Shown piece after piece: positions 14,999 to 23,409 of a DNA stretch of 42,148 nt. The position numbers and the translations under genes were made by a program. Source of the DNA: WVZL01 sp041862375 (lineage in GTDB: Bacteria > Acidobacteriota > Aminicenantia > Aminicenantales > Aminicenantaceae); the NCBI GenBank assembly GCA_041862375.1, contig JBGVTE010000112.1:1-42148 (forward strand), in the 5' to 3' direction. Below the pieces are notes generated by a model. The model did no database searches. It saw only the letters and a program-made list of their open reading frames with translations, and was not told where the DNA came from. How positions within the stretch are numbered: position 1 is the stretch's first letter; the number at the start of each line of letters is the position of its first letter.

Positions 14999-16477
14999 TT
15001 AATTCACAAGACTATAATATTTAATAACACGGATAATTGCCTCCTGGCAAACTTTACAAAAAGATTCCGTTCCTCTTGTGAACATGATGCAATCTACCAT
15101 AGGGCGGAAAAGCCCTTGAGCTGCGTAACCAGCTCCTTCAAAAGCACCAACTTTTCCCCAATATTTACTCTTCCTAAGATAATCAGCTGCCTCCTTAGTG
15201 TGTTTCCTTGAAAGCCGCTCTGACCTCTGTTCAACTTTTTCCACTTCGCTTTTAGGCGCTCCTTCCCTCTTCATCTTGGCTATCTTCTTATTAATCTCCC
15301 GACGAATCTTCTGGTACTCATTATCCATCTTGTCAAAATCTTTCTTCTCCCATGGAGTAGGAATTTCTATGCCAGTAGTAACAAACTTTTTCCATTTAAC
15401 ATTTTTAGGATCGAGCAAAGCTGTAATATTTGGCTCTGCAGGCTCAACACCTCTTGGGTAGAATTCGTTGTAGGCAACAGAAGATGTATAGTATTCATCG
15501 CCAAGGCCGGCAAAGCTGTGACCGAACTCATGCACAAAGAGATATTCGTGCCATTGATTGTCCACAGTGAGGGTACAAAATAAATTATAAATTCCTCCAC
15601 CGCCATAGCGTTTATGATTGACCATTATGAAAAGAGTATCATAGGGAACATGAGCAGCAACATCTCTGAGGGTTTTATTGTCTTCTGTAAGAAGATAGCG
15701 TTCTGAGCCAAGGGAATTAAAGGTCGCATTAAGCGTTGTATTTTTAAAGCTTCCATGAGTTGGCTCATCACAGCCGCTTTCATCGGAAGGCTTAAACACT
15801 CCGTAGAAATTGAAATTTTCTCTGTAAGTCTTGTAAGGCTCCTGGTTGAAAAATATCTTGGTGAATCTTTCTAAATCTGCTCTAAGTTTTTCTTCTTCAT
15901 CAAGCGTATAGCCCTCAGCAATAAAAGCAATATCCACCATCTCGTGTGGGTCTCCGTTTTTAACCAACTCAAAAACTTTTACTCCTTTCTCTAAAGGTTC
16001 CTTTATTGTGGATATTCCATTGGGGTCAACTTCCTGGCTAAATAGAGGCTGAAGGAGATTCTTGCGATTCCGAACTTCAAGGGTAAATTTTATTTTTGCT
16101 CTTGGAAATGGGATGAGTGCTGATTCATGGTAGGTTCTCTTGATACCCTTTAGAGCTGATCCTGTTGTCTTGTATTCGCTGAAATAGCTATCGAATCCCT
16201 TAGAGTAAATTAATTTCCCAGAAGATAAATCATATATCTTGATGTAGTAACGTCCATTATTGAAATTATCGATGAGGTTTCGCTTACTCCCAGCCCAAAT
16301 GCCCTGCTGATAAACCTGATCAATAGCGATGAATTCTTCTTTTGCATCTCCTGTATGATAATAATCAACGCGCAATGTCTTATCCAAGAAGTAATCATTA
16401 AAGTTTTGGGAATGTTGAGCGGTGATAACTCCCGCTAATACAAAGATTATGAAACAGGGAAAAAAATATTTTCTCAT
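14999..16477 (-). CDS. Secreted M64-family metallopeptidase (IgA-peptidase type)
   Basis: A 492-residue exported protease. After the signal peptide (about 1-20) comes an N-terminal beta domain (about 21-165), then the M64 catalytic domain. The zinc motif is HEFGHSFAGLGDEYY near residue 315, preceded by substrate-pocket elements VDIAFIAEGYTLDEEE and FNFYGVFKPSDESG, where the acidic pair and Cys recur in the family. A charged helical insert (about 385-435) and a C-terminal Cys-pair region (CIMF, CKVCQEAI) follow. Start at 16477 because AAAGGAGGTGAC stands ahead. It lies 38 bases behind the agmatinase stop and is probably co-transcribed. The founder cleaves IgA; substrate here is unknown. Confidence 0.9.
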   Translation of the reverse strand: MRKYFFPCFIIFVLAGVITAQHSQNFNDYFLDKTLRVDYYHTGDAKEEFIAIDQVYQQGIWAGSKRNLIDNFNNGRYYIKIYDLSSGKLIYSKGFDSYFSEYKTTGSALKGIKRTYHESALIPFPRAKIKFTLEVRNRKNLLQPLFSQEVDPNGISTIKEPLEKGVKVFELVKNGDPHEMVDIAFIAEGYTLDEEEKLRADLERFTKIFFNQEPYKTYRENFNFYGVFKPSDESGCDEPTHGSFKNTTLNATFNSLGSERYLLTEDNKTLRDVAAHVPYDTLFIMVNHKRYGGGGIYNLFCTLTVDNQWHEYLFVHEFGHSFAGLGDEYYTSSVAYNEFYPRGVEPAEPNITALLDPKNVKWKKFVTTGIEIPTPWEKKDFDKMDNEYQKIRREINKKIAKMKREGAPKSEVEKVEQRSERLSRKHTKEAADYLRKSKYWGKVGAFEGAGYAAQGLFRPMVDCIMFTRGTESFCKVCQEAIIRVIKYYSLVN

Positions 16478-16515
16478 GTCACCTCCTTTAAGCTCATTTT
16501 CTGCGGGAAGCCACA

Positions 16516-17391
16516 TCATACCTTCTTGGTAATAGTTCTTTTCCTTTGATGTGAAGTTTCGAAAACTATCTTTCCCGCAACTTCTTTTATAATCTTCACT
16601 GCCGCAGCAGCTGTAATCTGTGATTTATCACGGCCCGGATTGAGCTCTACCACATCTAAACCCACTATTGTAGCCTTTAAAGCATGAATCATGTCGATGG
16701 CTTGGCGGGTAGAAAGACCTCCTGGTTCGTGGTGGGAAACACCGGGGGCATAGGCAGGATCAAGGACGTCCATATCGAAGGAGATGTAGAGAGGATTAAA
16801 AAATTCAAGAGAAGTTTCTTCTTTTAAATCCTTCATCCACATTATCTTAACTCCATGCCTTAAAGCCTTGTCTTTTTGTTGGCCTGTAGCCGCCCTTATT
16901 CCCACTTGGACAAGGTTCTGAGCAAGACTCTCATCCATAATTCTTGCAAAAGGGCAGGCATGAGAAAATCGATCACCATACAATTCCTCATAGAGGTCTG
17001 GGTGGGCATCGAAGTGGAGAATATCTAAATTCTTAAAGACTCTGGAAAAGCCTCTAACTACAGGATAACTGATGGAATGGTCACCACCAAGAACAATCGG
17101 CACAGCTCTTCTCTCTAGTATTTTAATGATTTTATTTTCGATTCGGGAGAAAATCTCTGATGTGTCGCCAGAAACATCTAAATCCCCTAAATCAACCATT
17201 GTTGTTTCTTCTTCTAAGTTTACTCCTAACTCTGTCCAGGGATTGATTGCTTCCTCTGTAGAAGCACCGCGGATAGCCTGAGGTCCTTTTGCCGCTCCCT
17301 TCAAATAACAGGACTTTTCATCGAAGGGTACTCCAAGAATAGCAATTTCATACTCTTCAGTTTGTTTTAGTGCCCCGCCAAAATCATTCAT
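16516..17391 (-). CDS. speB: Agmatinase (ureohydrolase family)
   Basis: A 291-residue ureohydrolase that splits agmatine to putrescine and urea with two Mn2+. All metal ligands are present: H105 (GGDHS), D128, H130 and D132 (FDAHPD), D206 and D208 (SFDMDVLDPA). SHACPF at 143-148 and the SHHEPGG loop at 219-225 fit the agmatinase branch better than arginase, though guanidinobutyrase or a related enzyme cannot be ruled out. No good Shine-Dalgarno site precedes the ATG. Neighbouring peptidases could supply arginine. No arginine decarboxylase is in the window. Confidence 0.88.
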   Translation of the reverse strand: MNDFGGALKQTEEYEIAILGVPFDEKSCYLKGAAKGPQAIRGASTEEAINPWTELGVNLEEETTMVDLGDLDVSGDTSEIFSRIENKIIKILERRAVPIVLGGDHSISYPVVRGFSRVFKNLDILHFDAHPDLYEELYGDRFSHACPFARIMDESLAQNLVQVGIRAATGQQKDKALRHGVKIMWMKDLKEETSLEFFNPLYISFDMDVLDPAYAPGVSHHEPGGLSTRQAIDMIHALKATIVGLDVVELNPGRDKSQITAAAAVKIIKEVAGKIVFETSHQRKRTITKKV

Positions 17392-17700
17392 CTGCTTTCA
17401 AAAATGCTTACTCATAATTCAAAACAAAAATTATACAGAAAAGGAGAAAGATAGGTAAGAAAAATTTCTAAATCAGCTCTTAATTCTAGTGTTGCAAATT
17501 TCATTCGAACTATTCTTGCCCGTATCTTCAGAGAGTTAGATCAACTATTAACACTTCTATTACTATTATTAAAAAAAAGCAAATCAAGGTAATCATATTT
17601 TTCTCCAGAACAAGAGATGTCTCCAACTCAGGTTGATAGAAATAAATCCTGTATTCTGATATGATTTTTACAATCTCATATCTGGAAAAGACAGAAACCG
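17392..17700. other. Divergent intergenic region
   Basis: These 309 bases between agmatinase (minus) and the metallophosphatase (plus) hold no gene. An inverted repeat GATATGA (17659-17665) and TCATATC (17677-17683) lies about 20 bases ahead of the plus-strand start and may be an operator or leader hairpin. Confidence 0.4.
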
Positions 17701-18804
17701 ATGAATCGAAGAATGGATAAAAAATTCAACAAAATTTATGAGGCGGCTCGTAAGCCTGACAATATTATTCCCTTTAATCATAAAAAAGACTGCTTTGTGA
17801 TCTTCTCTGACCATCACAAGGGAGCTGGCAGCAGCGCGGATGATTTCAAGAAAAATGCCCGCCTCTATGAAACTGCTCTTTCTTATTATGAAGAAAAAGG
17901 ATTCAAGCTTATCGTTCTCGGAGACAATGAAGAACTCTGGGAAAATCGTTATGACCAGATCCTCGATAGTTATAGAAATCTTATCGCGAAAGAGATAAAC
18001 ATGGCTATAGAAGTCGTTAATAGCAATAAGAACAAAAAGAAAATAAGGCTCTTGGGAAACCACGATAAAGAGATTTCTCTTAAGCGTTTTAAAAGATACT
18101 GCAAGAATATGGATGTGACTATTCTTGATAAAGTTCTCCATAGAAAAGGAATTTGTCTAGGGGAAGATATTTTCCTCATCCACGGTCATCAAGGAAGATT
18201 CTTTGATGATGTTGCATGGAGAGTAAGCCGTTGGGCTGTACAATCTATCTGGAAAACTATACAACAACTATTTAATATCGGTAACGACGGTCCTGCAGAG
18301 AACTTTAAAATTCGAGATGATCTTGAGATAGCCTACTATGAGTGGGCCAAAAGAAAAAAAATAATGCTAATATGCGGCCATACCCACTGCGCAATCTTCA
18401 GCTCTCTGACGTATTTCGACCGTCTCCAAATAGAAATTGATTATCTTGAAAAAAGGCTGAAAGACATTCAATCAGTAGAAAAGAAAAAAGAGATTAAAAA
18501 AGAAATTAAACAAACGAGGGAAGAGATAGATAAAATACTGGCTCGAAGAAAGAGAGAATCGCCTAAGTCATTTGAAAAAAGCCCTGTAAGGCCAGTCCCC
18601 TGTTATTTCAATGACGGCTGCTGTGGCTACACCAACGGCATAACATGCCTTGAAATCGAGCAAGGAGTTGTACGGCTTGTTAAATGGCAGCGCCAAAAGA
18701 AAGAGCGAGTCATTTATGCGGAAGAAGATATGATAAAAATCCTTAATTATATTAAAAAAAGCCGCTCCATTGACGAAGCCTTTGAGCCAAAATTAAAGGA
18801 TTAA
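17701..18804 (+). CDS. Calcineurin-like metallophosphoesterase
   Basis: A 367-residue dinuclear metallophosphoesterase. The five motifs are in order: D37 and H39 in SDHHKG, D75 in LGDNEELW, N120-H121 in LGNHD, H161 and H163 in LIHGHQGRF, and GHTH (226-229). An amphipathic segment (170-192) and a long charged coiled coil (about 245-285) are inserted before the C-terminal strands, with CCG near 305. DNEELW in place of DxxD resembles the UDP-diacylglucosamine hydrolase-like group, but length and coil differ, so the substrate is open. ATG at 17701 or 17713 could be the start; neither has a strong ribosome site. Confidence 0.82.
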   Translation: MNRRMDKKFNKIYEAARKPDNIIPFNHKKDCFVIFSDHHKGAGSSADDFKKNARLYETALSYYEEKGFKLIVLGDNEELWENRYDQILDSYRNLIAKEINMAIEVVNSNKNKKKIRLLGNHDKEISLKRFKRYCKNMDVTILDKVLHRKGICLGEDIFLIHGHQGRFFDDVAWRVSRWAVQSIWKTIQQLFNIGNDGPAENFKIRDDLEIAYYEWAKRKKIMLICGHTHCAIFSSLTYFDRLQIEIDYLEKRLKDIQSVEKKKEIKKEIKQTREEIDKILARRKRESPKSFEKSPVRPVPCYFNDGCCGYTNGITCLEIEQGVVRLVKWQRQKKERVIYAEEDMIKILNYIKKSRSIDEAFEPKLKD

Positions 18805-18863
18805 TATTTTAATGATGATGGAACTGGATTTGGAAGATATGCTTATAATAAAAACATGAGGAG

Positions 18864-18891
18864 GGGGGAGGAATCTTTCCTTTCCTCCCCC
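18864..18891. terminator. Hairpin, possible terminator
   Basis: GGGGGAGGAA (18864-18873) pairs with TTCCTCCCCC (18882-18891) over an 8-base loop, 60 bases past the metallophosphatase stop. No U-run follows on the plus strand, so termination is only suggested by the position. The rest of 18805-19135 (331 bases) has no gene; it carries two overlapping inverted repeats (19013-19057) and a promoter. Confidence 0.35.
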
Positions 18892-19012
18892 ATCTCTCTC
18901 CCAGCCTCAGTAACGCCTTGGATGAGATGATTGAGCTAAACACCTAAGACTGGGATAGCATCTAGATTTTGGCAATAAGTAGCCTCAAGGTCAATCGCCT
19001 TCGCCGATGGAT

Positions 19013-19057
19013 TTTAGGGTCATTTTTTATCCTCCCATTCTCACCCTAAAGGAGGAT
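19013..19057. repeat. Two interleaved inverted repeats
   Basis: TTTAGGGT (19013-19020) matches ACCCTAAA (19043-19050), and ATCCTCC (19029-19035) matches GGAGGAT (19051-19057). Each arm lies in the loop of the other hairpin, so only one can form at a time. They precede the -10 box of the ferritin-like gene by about 35 bases, hence may be a protein-binding site or part of a longer leader. Confidence 0.45.
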
Positions 19058-19091
19058 GCGCTATAACCTTTTATTTTCCAAAAAAGAAGAC

Positions 19092-19097
19092 TATAAT
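19092..19097 (+). promoter_or_regulatory. -10 box of the ferritin-like gene
   Basis: A perfect TATAAT lies 38 bases before the ATG at 19136. The -35 region is only a T-rich stretch (TTTTAT), suggesting an activator or an alternative upstream contact. Confidence 0.4.
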
Positions 19098-19135
19098 TTA
19101 TGATTCGATACGAAAAATAGTGCAAAGGAGAAATT

Positions 19136-20116
19136 ATGGAAAAAGCAAATACAGTAAAAACAAAAGAAGAGGCTATAGAGTTTTTAAACATAGCTCTAGA
19201 ACACGAGTGGGCAGTAAGCTTTGAATACACCGTTCACGCTTACTCAATGCCCAAAGGCCAATATTTCTACGAAGACCCCATCATGAAATACAGAACAGAT
19301 GTCCGTGCTCAGACAATCCAGATTGGCATTGATGAGATGTATCATTCTCTTCAACTCGGAACAATAATTACACAGCTGGGAGGGATTCCCTCTTTTAAAA
19401 CGGATGAAGTTGTCCGCTACCCGCGAATCATGGACAACCTGAATAGAGATAAAATGACCGAGGATATGGTTGCTGACCTTTACCAGTCGGCAAAATTTGA
19501 AGAGGGTGCTTTCCCCAAGATTCAAAACATGATTCTGAATATCTCTTATGATGAAGTTCGTCATTCAAAACAGTTTGAAGCTATGATGGAAGCTATAAGA
19601 AATTCGGGAGATTCGGAGGCTCTTTGTTTTCAACCCAAGCCAGAAAATCTCCAAAGGGAAGAAGTCCAGCTTCTCCATGAAATCACTCGCCTCGAAAACG
19701 AGCTCATCCATCGCTACTTAAAGTATGTTTTCCTATTTAGTGAACACCAAGACCTAAGCCAGAGGTTGTTTAAAAACTCAATCAATCACATGCGTCATTG
19801 GGATAAAAACTCGGGGATCTTAATCAAAATGGGAGATGCCATTCAGATTGAAAATGCCGAAAAAGATGGAAATGGTGTGGAGAGGAGCAAAAACCCAATG
19901 CCTTCAACCTATCCAGGAAACGACCGATACACAGCATTGGATGCATTGCTGCCAGCTGAAGAAACTATCGTTACTAAGTATGAGAAAATAATCTCTTTAG
20001 TTGAAGACGGCGAAATAAAAGATCAGCTCAACCTTCATCTTGCCCTTAACCGTGAACACATTTTTACGATTGAATGGCTTCTCAAAAATGCTCAAAAAAT
20101 AAAAGACCTGGAATAG
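19136..20116 (+). CDS. Tandem ferritin-like diiron-type protein
   Basis: A 326-residue, helical, cytosolic protein made of two ferritin-like four-helix bundles. The first (about 10-155) has a full carboxylate-bridged diiron set: E30 or E24, E67-x-x-H70, E122/E123 and E140-x-x-H143. The second (about 175-320) is similar in pattern (ENELIHRYLKY, EETIVTKYEKI, REHIFTIEWL) but the second-helix motif is NHMRH, with no ExxH, so its metal site looks incomplete. Possible roles are iron storage, peroxide reduction or oxygen detoxification. AAAGGAG stands ahead of ATG. The flavin reductase gene follows by 54 bases and could supply electrons. Confidence 0.82.
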   Translation: MEKANTVKTKEEAIEFLNIALEHEWAVSFEYTVHAYSMPKGQYFYEDPIMKYRTDVRAQTIQIGIDEMYHSLQLGTIITQLGGIPSFKTDEVVRYPRIMDNLNRDKMTEDMVADLYQSAKFEEGAFPKIQNMILNISYDEVRHSKQFEAMMEAIRNSGDSEALCFQPKPENLQREEVQLLHEITRLENELIHRYLKYVFLFSEHQDLSQRLFKNSINHMRHWDKNSGILIKMGDAIQIENAEKDGNGVERSKNPMPSTYPGNDRYTALDALLPAEETIVTKYEKIISLVEDGEIKDQLNLHLALNREHIFTIEWLLKNAQKIKDLE

Positions 20117-20170
20117 AGAAAAAATTAATAGCACGCTTGAAGGTCAGAATTGCCGCTTTTGGAGGTAGCT

Positions 20171-20728
20171 ATGAAAAGGATTATAACCTCGATCAGTGAA
20201 TTTCAGTATTTTTATCCCTACACCGTTGCAATAGTCGGAGCTCAAGGGGGAAAACGAATAAATTATTTGGCATGTGCCTGGCATACTGCACTCTCCTTTG
20301 AACCACCTCTTTTCGGCGTTCTTATATCCAAGAAGAGACTTACCCACCAAATTATATCAGAGGCAGGAGAATTTACCACAAACTTCATCAGTTTCGATAA
20401 AGTAAAACTTTCAGCTCAAATGGGAAGAAAGTCTGGTCATGATATGGATAAAATTATGGAGTTTCAGGTTAAACTTTCTCCCTCAGCAGTTATAAAATCT
20501 CCAATTATTAACGAAGCTTATGTATGCTTTGAATGCAAAGTGGCTGATATCAGAACTTATGGAGACCATGATCTTTTTGTAGGGGAAGTCCTCGCTGTTC
20601 ATGAAGATGAATGCTTCAATAAAGATGGTGTTCTGGATACCGTAAAGATTAATCCTCTACTTTATTTAGGAAATGATTTTTACATAACTACTAATCCTGA
20701 TACCCTTCAGCATGTCCTTCCCGATTAA
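20171..20728 (+). CDS. Flavin reductase-like FMN-binding protein
   Basis: A 185-residue FMN-binding split-barrel protein of the flavin reductase family. It shows the conserved opening FYPYTVAIVGAQ, the flavin-contact stretch NYLACAWHTALSFEPPLFGVLIS, then EFTTNF and the C-terminal block INPLLYLGNDFYITT. Members use NAD(P)H or ferredoxin to reduce flavin, or act as flavoredoxin. Start at 20171 because TTGGAGGTAGCT precedes ATG; an earlier frame start at 20150 lacks a site. It lies behind the ferritin-like gene, a pairing that fits reductive handling of oxygen, peroxide or iron (inference). Confidence 0.87.
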   Translation: MKRIITSISEFQYFYPYTVAIVGAQGGKRINYLACAWHTALSFEPPLFGVLISKKRLTHQIISEAGEFTTNFISFDKVKLSAQMGRKSGHDMDKIMEFQVKLSPSAVIKSPIINEAYVCFECKVADIRTYGDHDLFVGEVLAVHEDECFNKDGVLDTVKINPLLYLGNDFYITTNPDTLQHVLPD

Positions 20729-20848
20729 GAACTTACTTCTTTTTTCTATAAAAATAATATTCTCTGTCTTCAAGCTGAATAGAAACGGATTGTGATGAGT
20801 GAACAAAAGTATCGATCCATCTAAATTTTAATCGACTGGAGGTTTAAA

Positions 20849-23224
20849 ATGGTTTATTTCTCCAAAAAACATACTTTTAATATCTTTTCTGCTTTTATTC
20901 TAATCCTCGCTATTGTTTTTATTAACGCCGAGAGTCAGGAAACAAAAGAACCTCCTTTCAAACTCACTATTGAGAACATCATGAAAGGACCTGAACTTGT
21001 CGGCACTTCTCCCTCAAACATTATGTGGTCAGTGGACGGAAAAAAAATCTATTTCCGATGGAAAAAACCTGGAGAGAAAAAAGCTGAGTTGTATTCCATC
21101 TCCAAGCCAAACTTGACTCCTCAGAAAATAAATGTAGATGAACTCCTCAAGCTGCCACCCATACCTCCCTCCAGCCAGTACTCTCTCTACCGCTTTTCAA
21201 GATTCAGAAGCCTCGAAATGGAAATAAAATTCGATAAGAAAAAGCAGAGAGCTCTCTTAGTCCGTCAGGGAGATATTTACCTTCTGGATATCCCTACTGG
21301 AACTACTACTCAGCTAACTTTCACCGACGAACAAGAATCCAATGCGAATTTTACTTTCGACGAGAAAAAAATCTATTACACTTTCCAAAACAATCTCTTC
21401 CTCCTCTCATTGGAAAAGAAAAGTCTCATGCAGTTGACCTCTTTCTCGAGAAAGAAAACGCCTGAGCCCAAGAAATCCGATGAAATTGAAAAATTTTACC
21501 AAGAACAACAAAAGGAACTTTTTGAACAATTCAAAACCAAACAGCGCGAAAGAACACCAAGAAACATATTCTCATCCCTCCCCAAGAGTAGAAGAAGAAA
21601 ACCTTTTTATCTTGGGGAAGAACAACGCCTCATTTCTCTTAATTTAGCTCCAGATGAAAAACATGTCTACTTCCTCGTATCTGAAAATCTACTTAAATCC
21701 AAAGGAACAATTATTCCTAACTATCTAACCAGAACTGGCTACACTGAAACCATAAATTCACACACTAAAGCAGCCCAATCTTTTCACGAGTACAAAGCTG
21801 GTATCATGTCCACATCCACAGGAAAAGTCACTTGGATTGATTATAATCAGGGAGAGAGAAACATCATTCCTATGGAAGTGTATTGGTCTCCCAATGGAAA
21901 TCACTGTGTAATCACAGCCAGAGCAGAAGACAGGAAAGATGAGTGGCTTCTTAGGCTGGATATTGCCACAGGAAAAACATCCGTTTTCGAACACATCCAT
22001 GACGATGCCTGGGTAGGACATTTAGGCTTGACAAACATTCTCTGGATGCCAGATAGTGAACACATCGCTTATATCTCAGAAAAAGACGGATATGCCCATC
22101 TCTACATAGCTTCAATAGACGGAAAAAAGATAAAACAGCTCACAAAAGGAAAATTTGAGGTTTATGGGGCACATCTCTCTGAGGATAGCCAACGTTGGTA
22201 TCTTACCACAAACGAAGAACATCCAGGTGAGCGTCATTTTTATTCAATGCCTCAGGAAGGGGGAAAGCGGAAAAAAATTACTTCCAAAAAAGGACACAAC
22301 CGCGTCATTCTTTCTCCAGATGAGTCTTCATTGGCTATTGTTCACTCCTCAAGCTCACATCCTCCTGAACTCTATATCCAGCTCAACGAGCCAGGAAGTG
22401 AGGCTAAAAGGATTACTCTTTCTCCAACAAAAGAATTCCTGTCTTATTCATGGTATGATCCGGAAATCATAACGTTTGAGGCCCGCGATGGCATAGATGT
22501 CTATGCCAGAATATATAGCCCCAAAGAATGGCATCCTCAGAAGCCAGCAGTAATTTTTATCCACGGAGCAGGATATCTTCAGAATGCCCATCGCGGATGG
22601 AGCTCTTATTACCGAGAATACATGTTTCATAATTTCTTGAGGGAACAGGGCTATCTTGTCCTCGATATTGATTACCGTGGAAGCGCCGGGTACGGCAGAG
22701 ACTGCCGCACAGCAATCTATCGTCATATGGGTGGAAAGGATCTGGATGATATCGTAGATGCTGCTAAATTTTTGGAAAAAAAATACAACGTAAATCCAGA
22801 AAGAATCGGAGTTTACGGAGGAAGTTATGGAGGTTTCCTTACTTTAATGGCAATGTTCACTGCCCCCGATACATTTAAGGCAGGAGCTGCTCTAAGACCT
22901 GTATCAGATTGGGCTCACTATCATCCTGGTTATACCGTGGATATCCTTAACCTTCCCCACAAGGATCCAGAAGCTTATCAACAAAGTTCCCCCATTTATT
23001 TGGCTCAGGGCCTCAAAGGAGCTCTTTTAATCTGCCATGGAATGGTGGACACAAATGTTCATTTTCAGGATACAGTACGACTTGCCCAGAGACTAATCGA
23101 GCTCGGAAAAGAAAACTGGGAGATAGCTATCTACCCTGCAGAAGGCCACGGCTTTCGAAACAGTTCTTCCTGGACCGACGAATACAAACGAATATACAAA
23201 CTTTTCGAGGAAAATTTAAAGTAA
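20849..23224 (+). CDS. Exported S9 prolyl-oligopeptidase-family serine peptidase
   Basis: A 791-residue peptidase with an N-terminal signal or anchor (10-27), a beta-propeller region (about 45-520; repeated strands such as TPTGTTTQLTFTDEQ-like blades with PD and DG turns), and a C-terminal alpha/beta hydrolase domain (about 540-790). The triad is S659 in YGGSYGGF, D734 in GMVDTNVH and H767 in EGHGF. The layout fits dipeptidyl-peptidase IV or acylaminoacyl-peptidase relatives. A Lys/Glu/Arg-rich insert (about 205-250) breaks the propeller. GGAGGTTTAAA precedes ATG. It may be co-transcribed with the flavin reductase gene, 120 bases upstream, but likely has its own promoter. Confidence 0.9.
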   Translation: MVYFSKKHTFNIFSAFILILAIVFINAESQETKEPPFKLTIENIMKGPELVGTSPSNIMWSVDGKKIYFRWKKPGEKKAELYSISKPNLTPQKINVDELLKLPPIPPSSQYSLYRFSRFRSLEMEIKFDKKKQRALLVRQGDIYLLDIPTGTTTQLTFTDEQESNANFTFDEKKIYYTFQNNLFLLSLEKKSLMQLTSFSRKKTPEPKKSDEIEKFYQEQQKELFEQFKTKQRERTPRNIFSSLPKSRRRKPFYLGEEQRLISLNLAPDEKHVYFLVSENLLKSKGTIIPNYLTRTGYTETINSHTKAAQSFHEYKAGIMSTSTGKVTWIDYNQGERNIIPMEVYWSPNGNHCVITARAEDRKDEWLLRLDIATGKTSVFEHIHDDAWVGHLGLTNILWMPDSEHIAYISEKDGYAHLYIASIDGKKIKQLTKGKFEVYGAHLSEDSQRWYLTTNEEHPGERHFYSMPQEGGKRKKITSKKGHNRVILSPDESSLAIVHSSSSHPPELYIQLNEPGSEAKRITLSPTKEFLSYSWYDPEIITFEARDGIDVYARIYSPKEWHPQKPAVIFIHGAGYLQNAHRGWSSYYREYMFHNFLREQGYLVLDIDYRGSAGYGRDCRTAIYRHMGGKDLDDIVDAAKFLEKKYNVNPERIGVYGGSYGGFLTLMAMFTAPDTFKAGAALRPVSDWAHYHPGYTVDILNLPHKDPEAYQQSSPIYLAQGLKGALLICHGMVDTNVHFQDTVRLAQRLIELGKENWEIAIYPAEGHGFRNSSSWTDEYKRIYKLFEENLK

Positions 23225-23294
23225 TTAAAAATATTTTTCGAAACTTACTTGGATAAAAGAACTCCTTGAATCACATTTTTTCCCTGGAAAGCTA

Positions 23295-23346
23295 GGACGG
23301 TTTTATTTTTATATAAAAGAAAAATTATTGTGAAAAATAACCGTCC
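23295..23346. repeat. Palindromic element, GGACGGTT family
   Basis: A 52-bp imperfect palindrome with ends GGACGGTT and AACCGTCC and AT-rich arms (ATTTTT against AAAAAT, with a two-base offset). It lies between the S9 peptidase and the ABC genes. The sequence differs from the GGGGTCAGG family but has the same design, so it is probably another short REP-like repeat. It may also end the peptidase transcript. Confidence 0.6.
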
Positions 23347-23367
23347 CCATGAGTGAATTAATTAAGG

Positions 23368-23395
23368 TTGCAAGTAGCCAGAAAAATAATATAAT
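23368..23395 (+). promoter_or_regulatory. Promoter of the ABC operon, near-leaderless
   Basis: TTGCAA (23368-23373), 16 bases, then a perfect TATAAT (23390-23395). Transcription would begin around 23402, only about eight bases before the ATG at 23410, which has no Shine-Dalgarno site. Confidence 0.55.
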
Positions 23396-23409
23396 TAGTA
23401 AAAACTACT

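Noticed and set aside
17668..18141. 157-codon minus-strand frame opposite the metallophosphatase
   Set aside because: Antisense of a gene with all five catalytic motifs; no ribosome site.
19013..19057. H-type pseudoknot from the interleaved repeats
   Set aside because: The second arms are directly adjacent, so the loop that must cross the 8-bp stem has no length; the two hairpins are alternatives instead.
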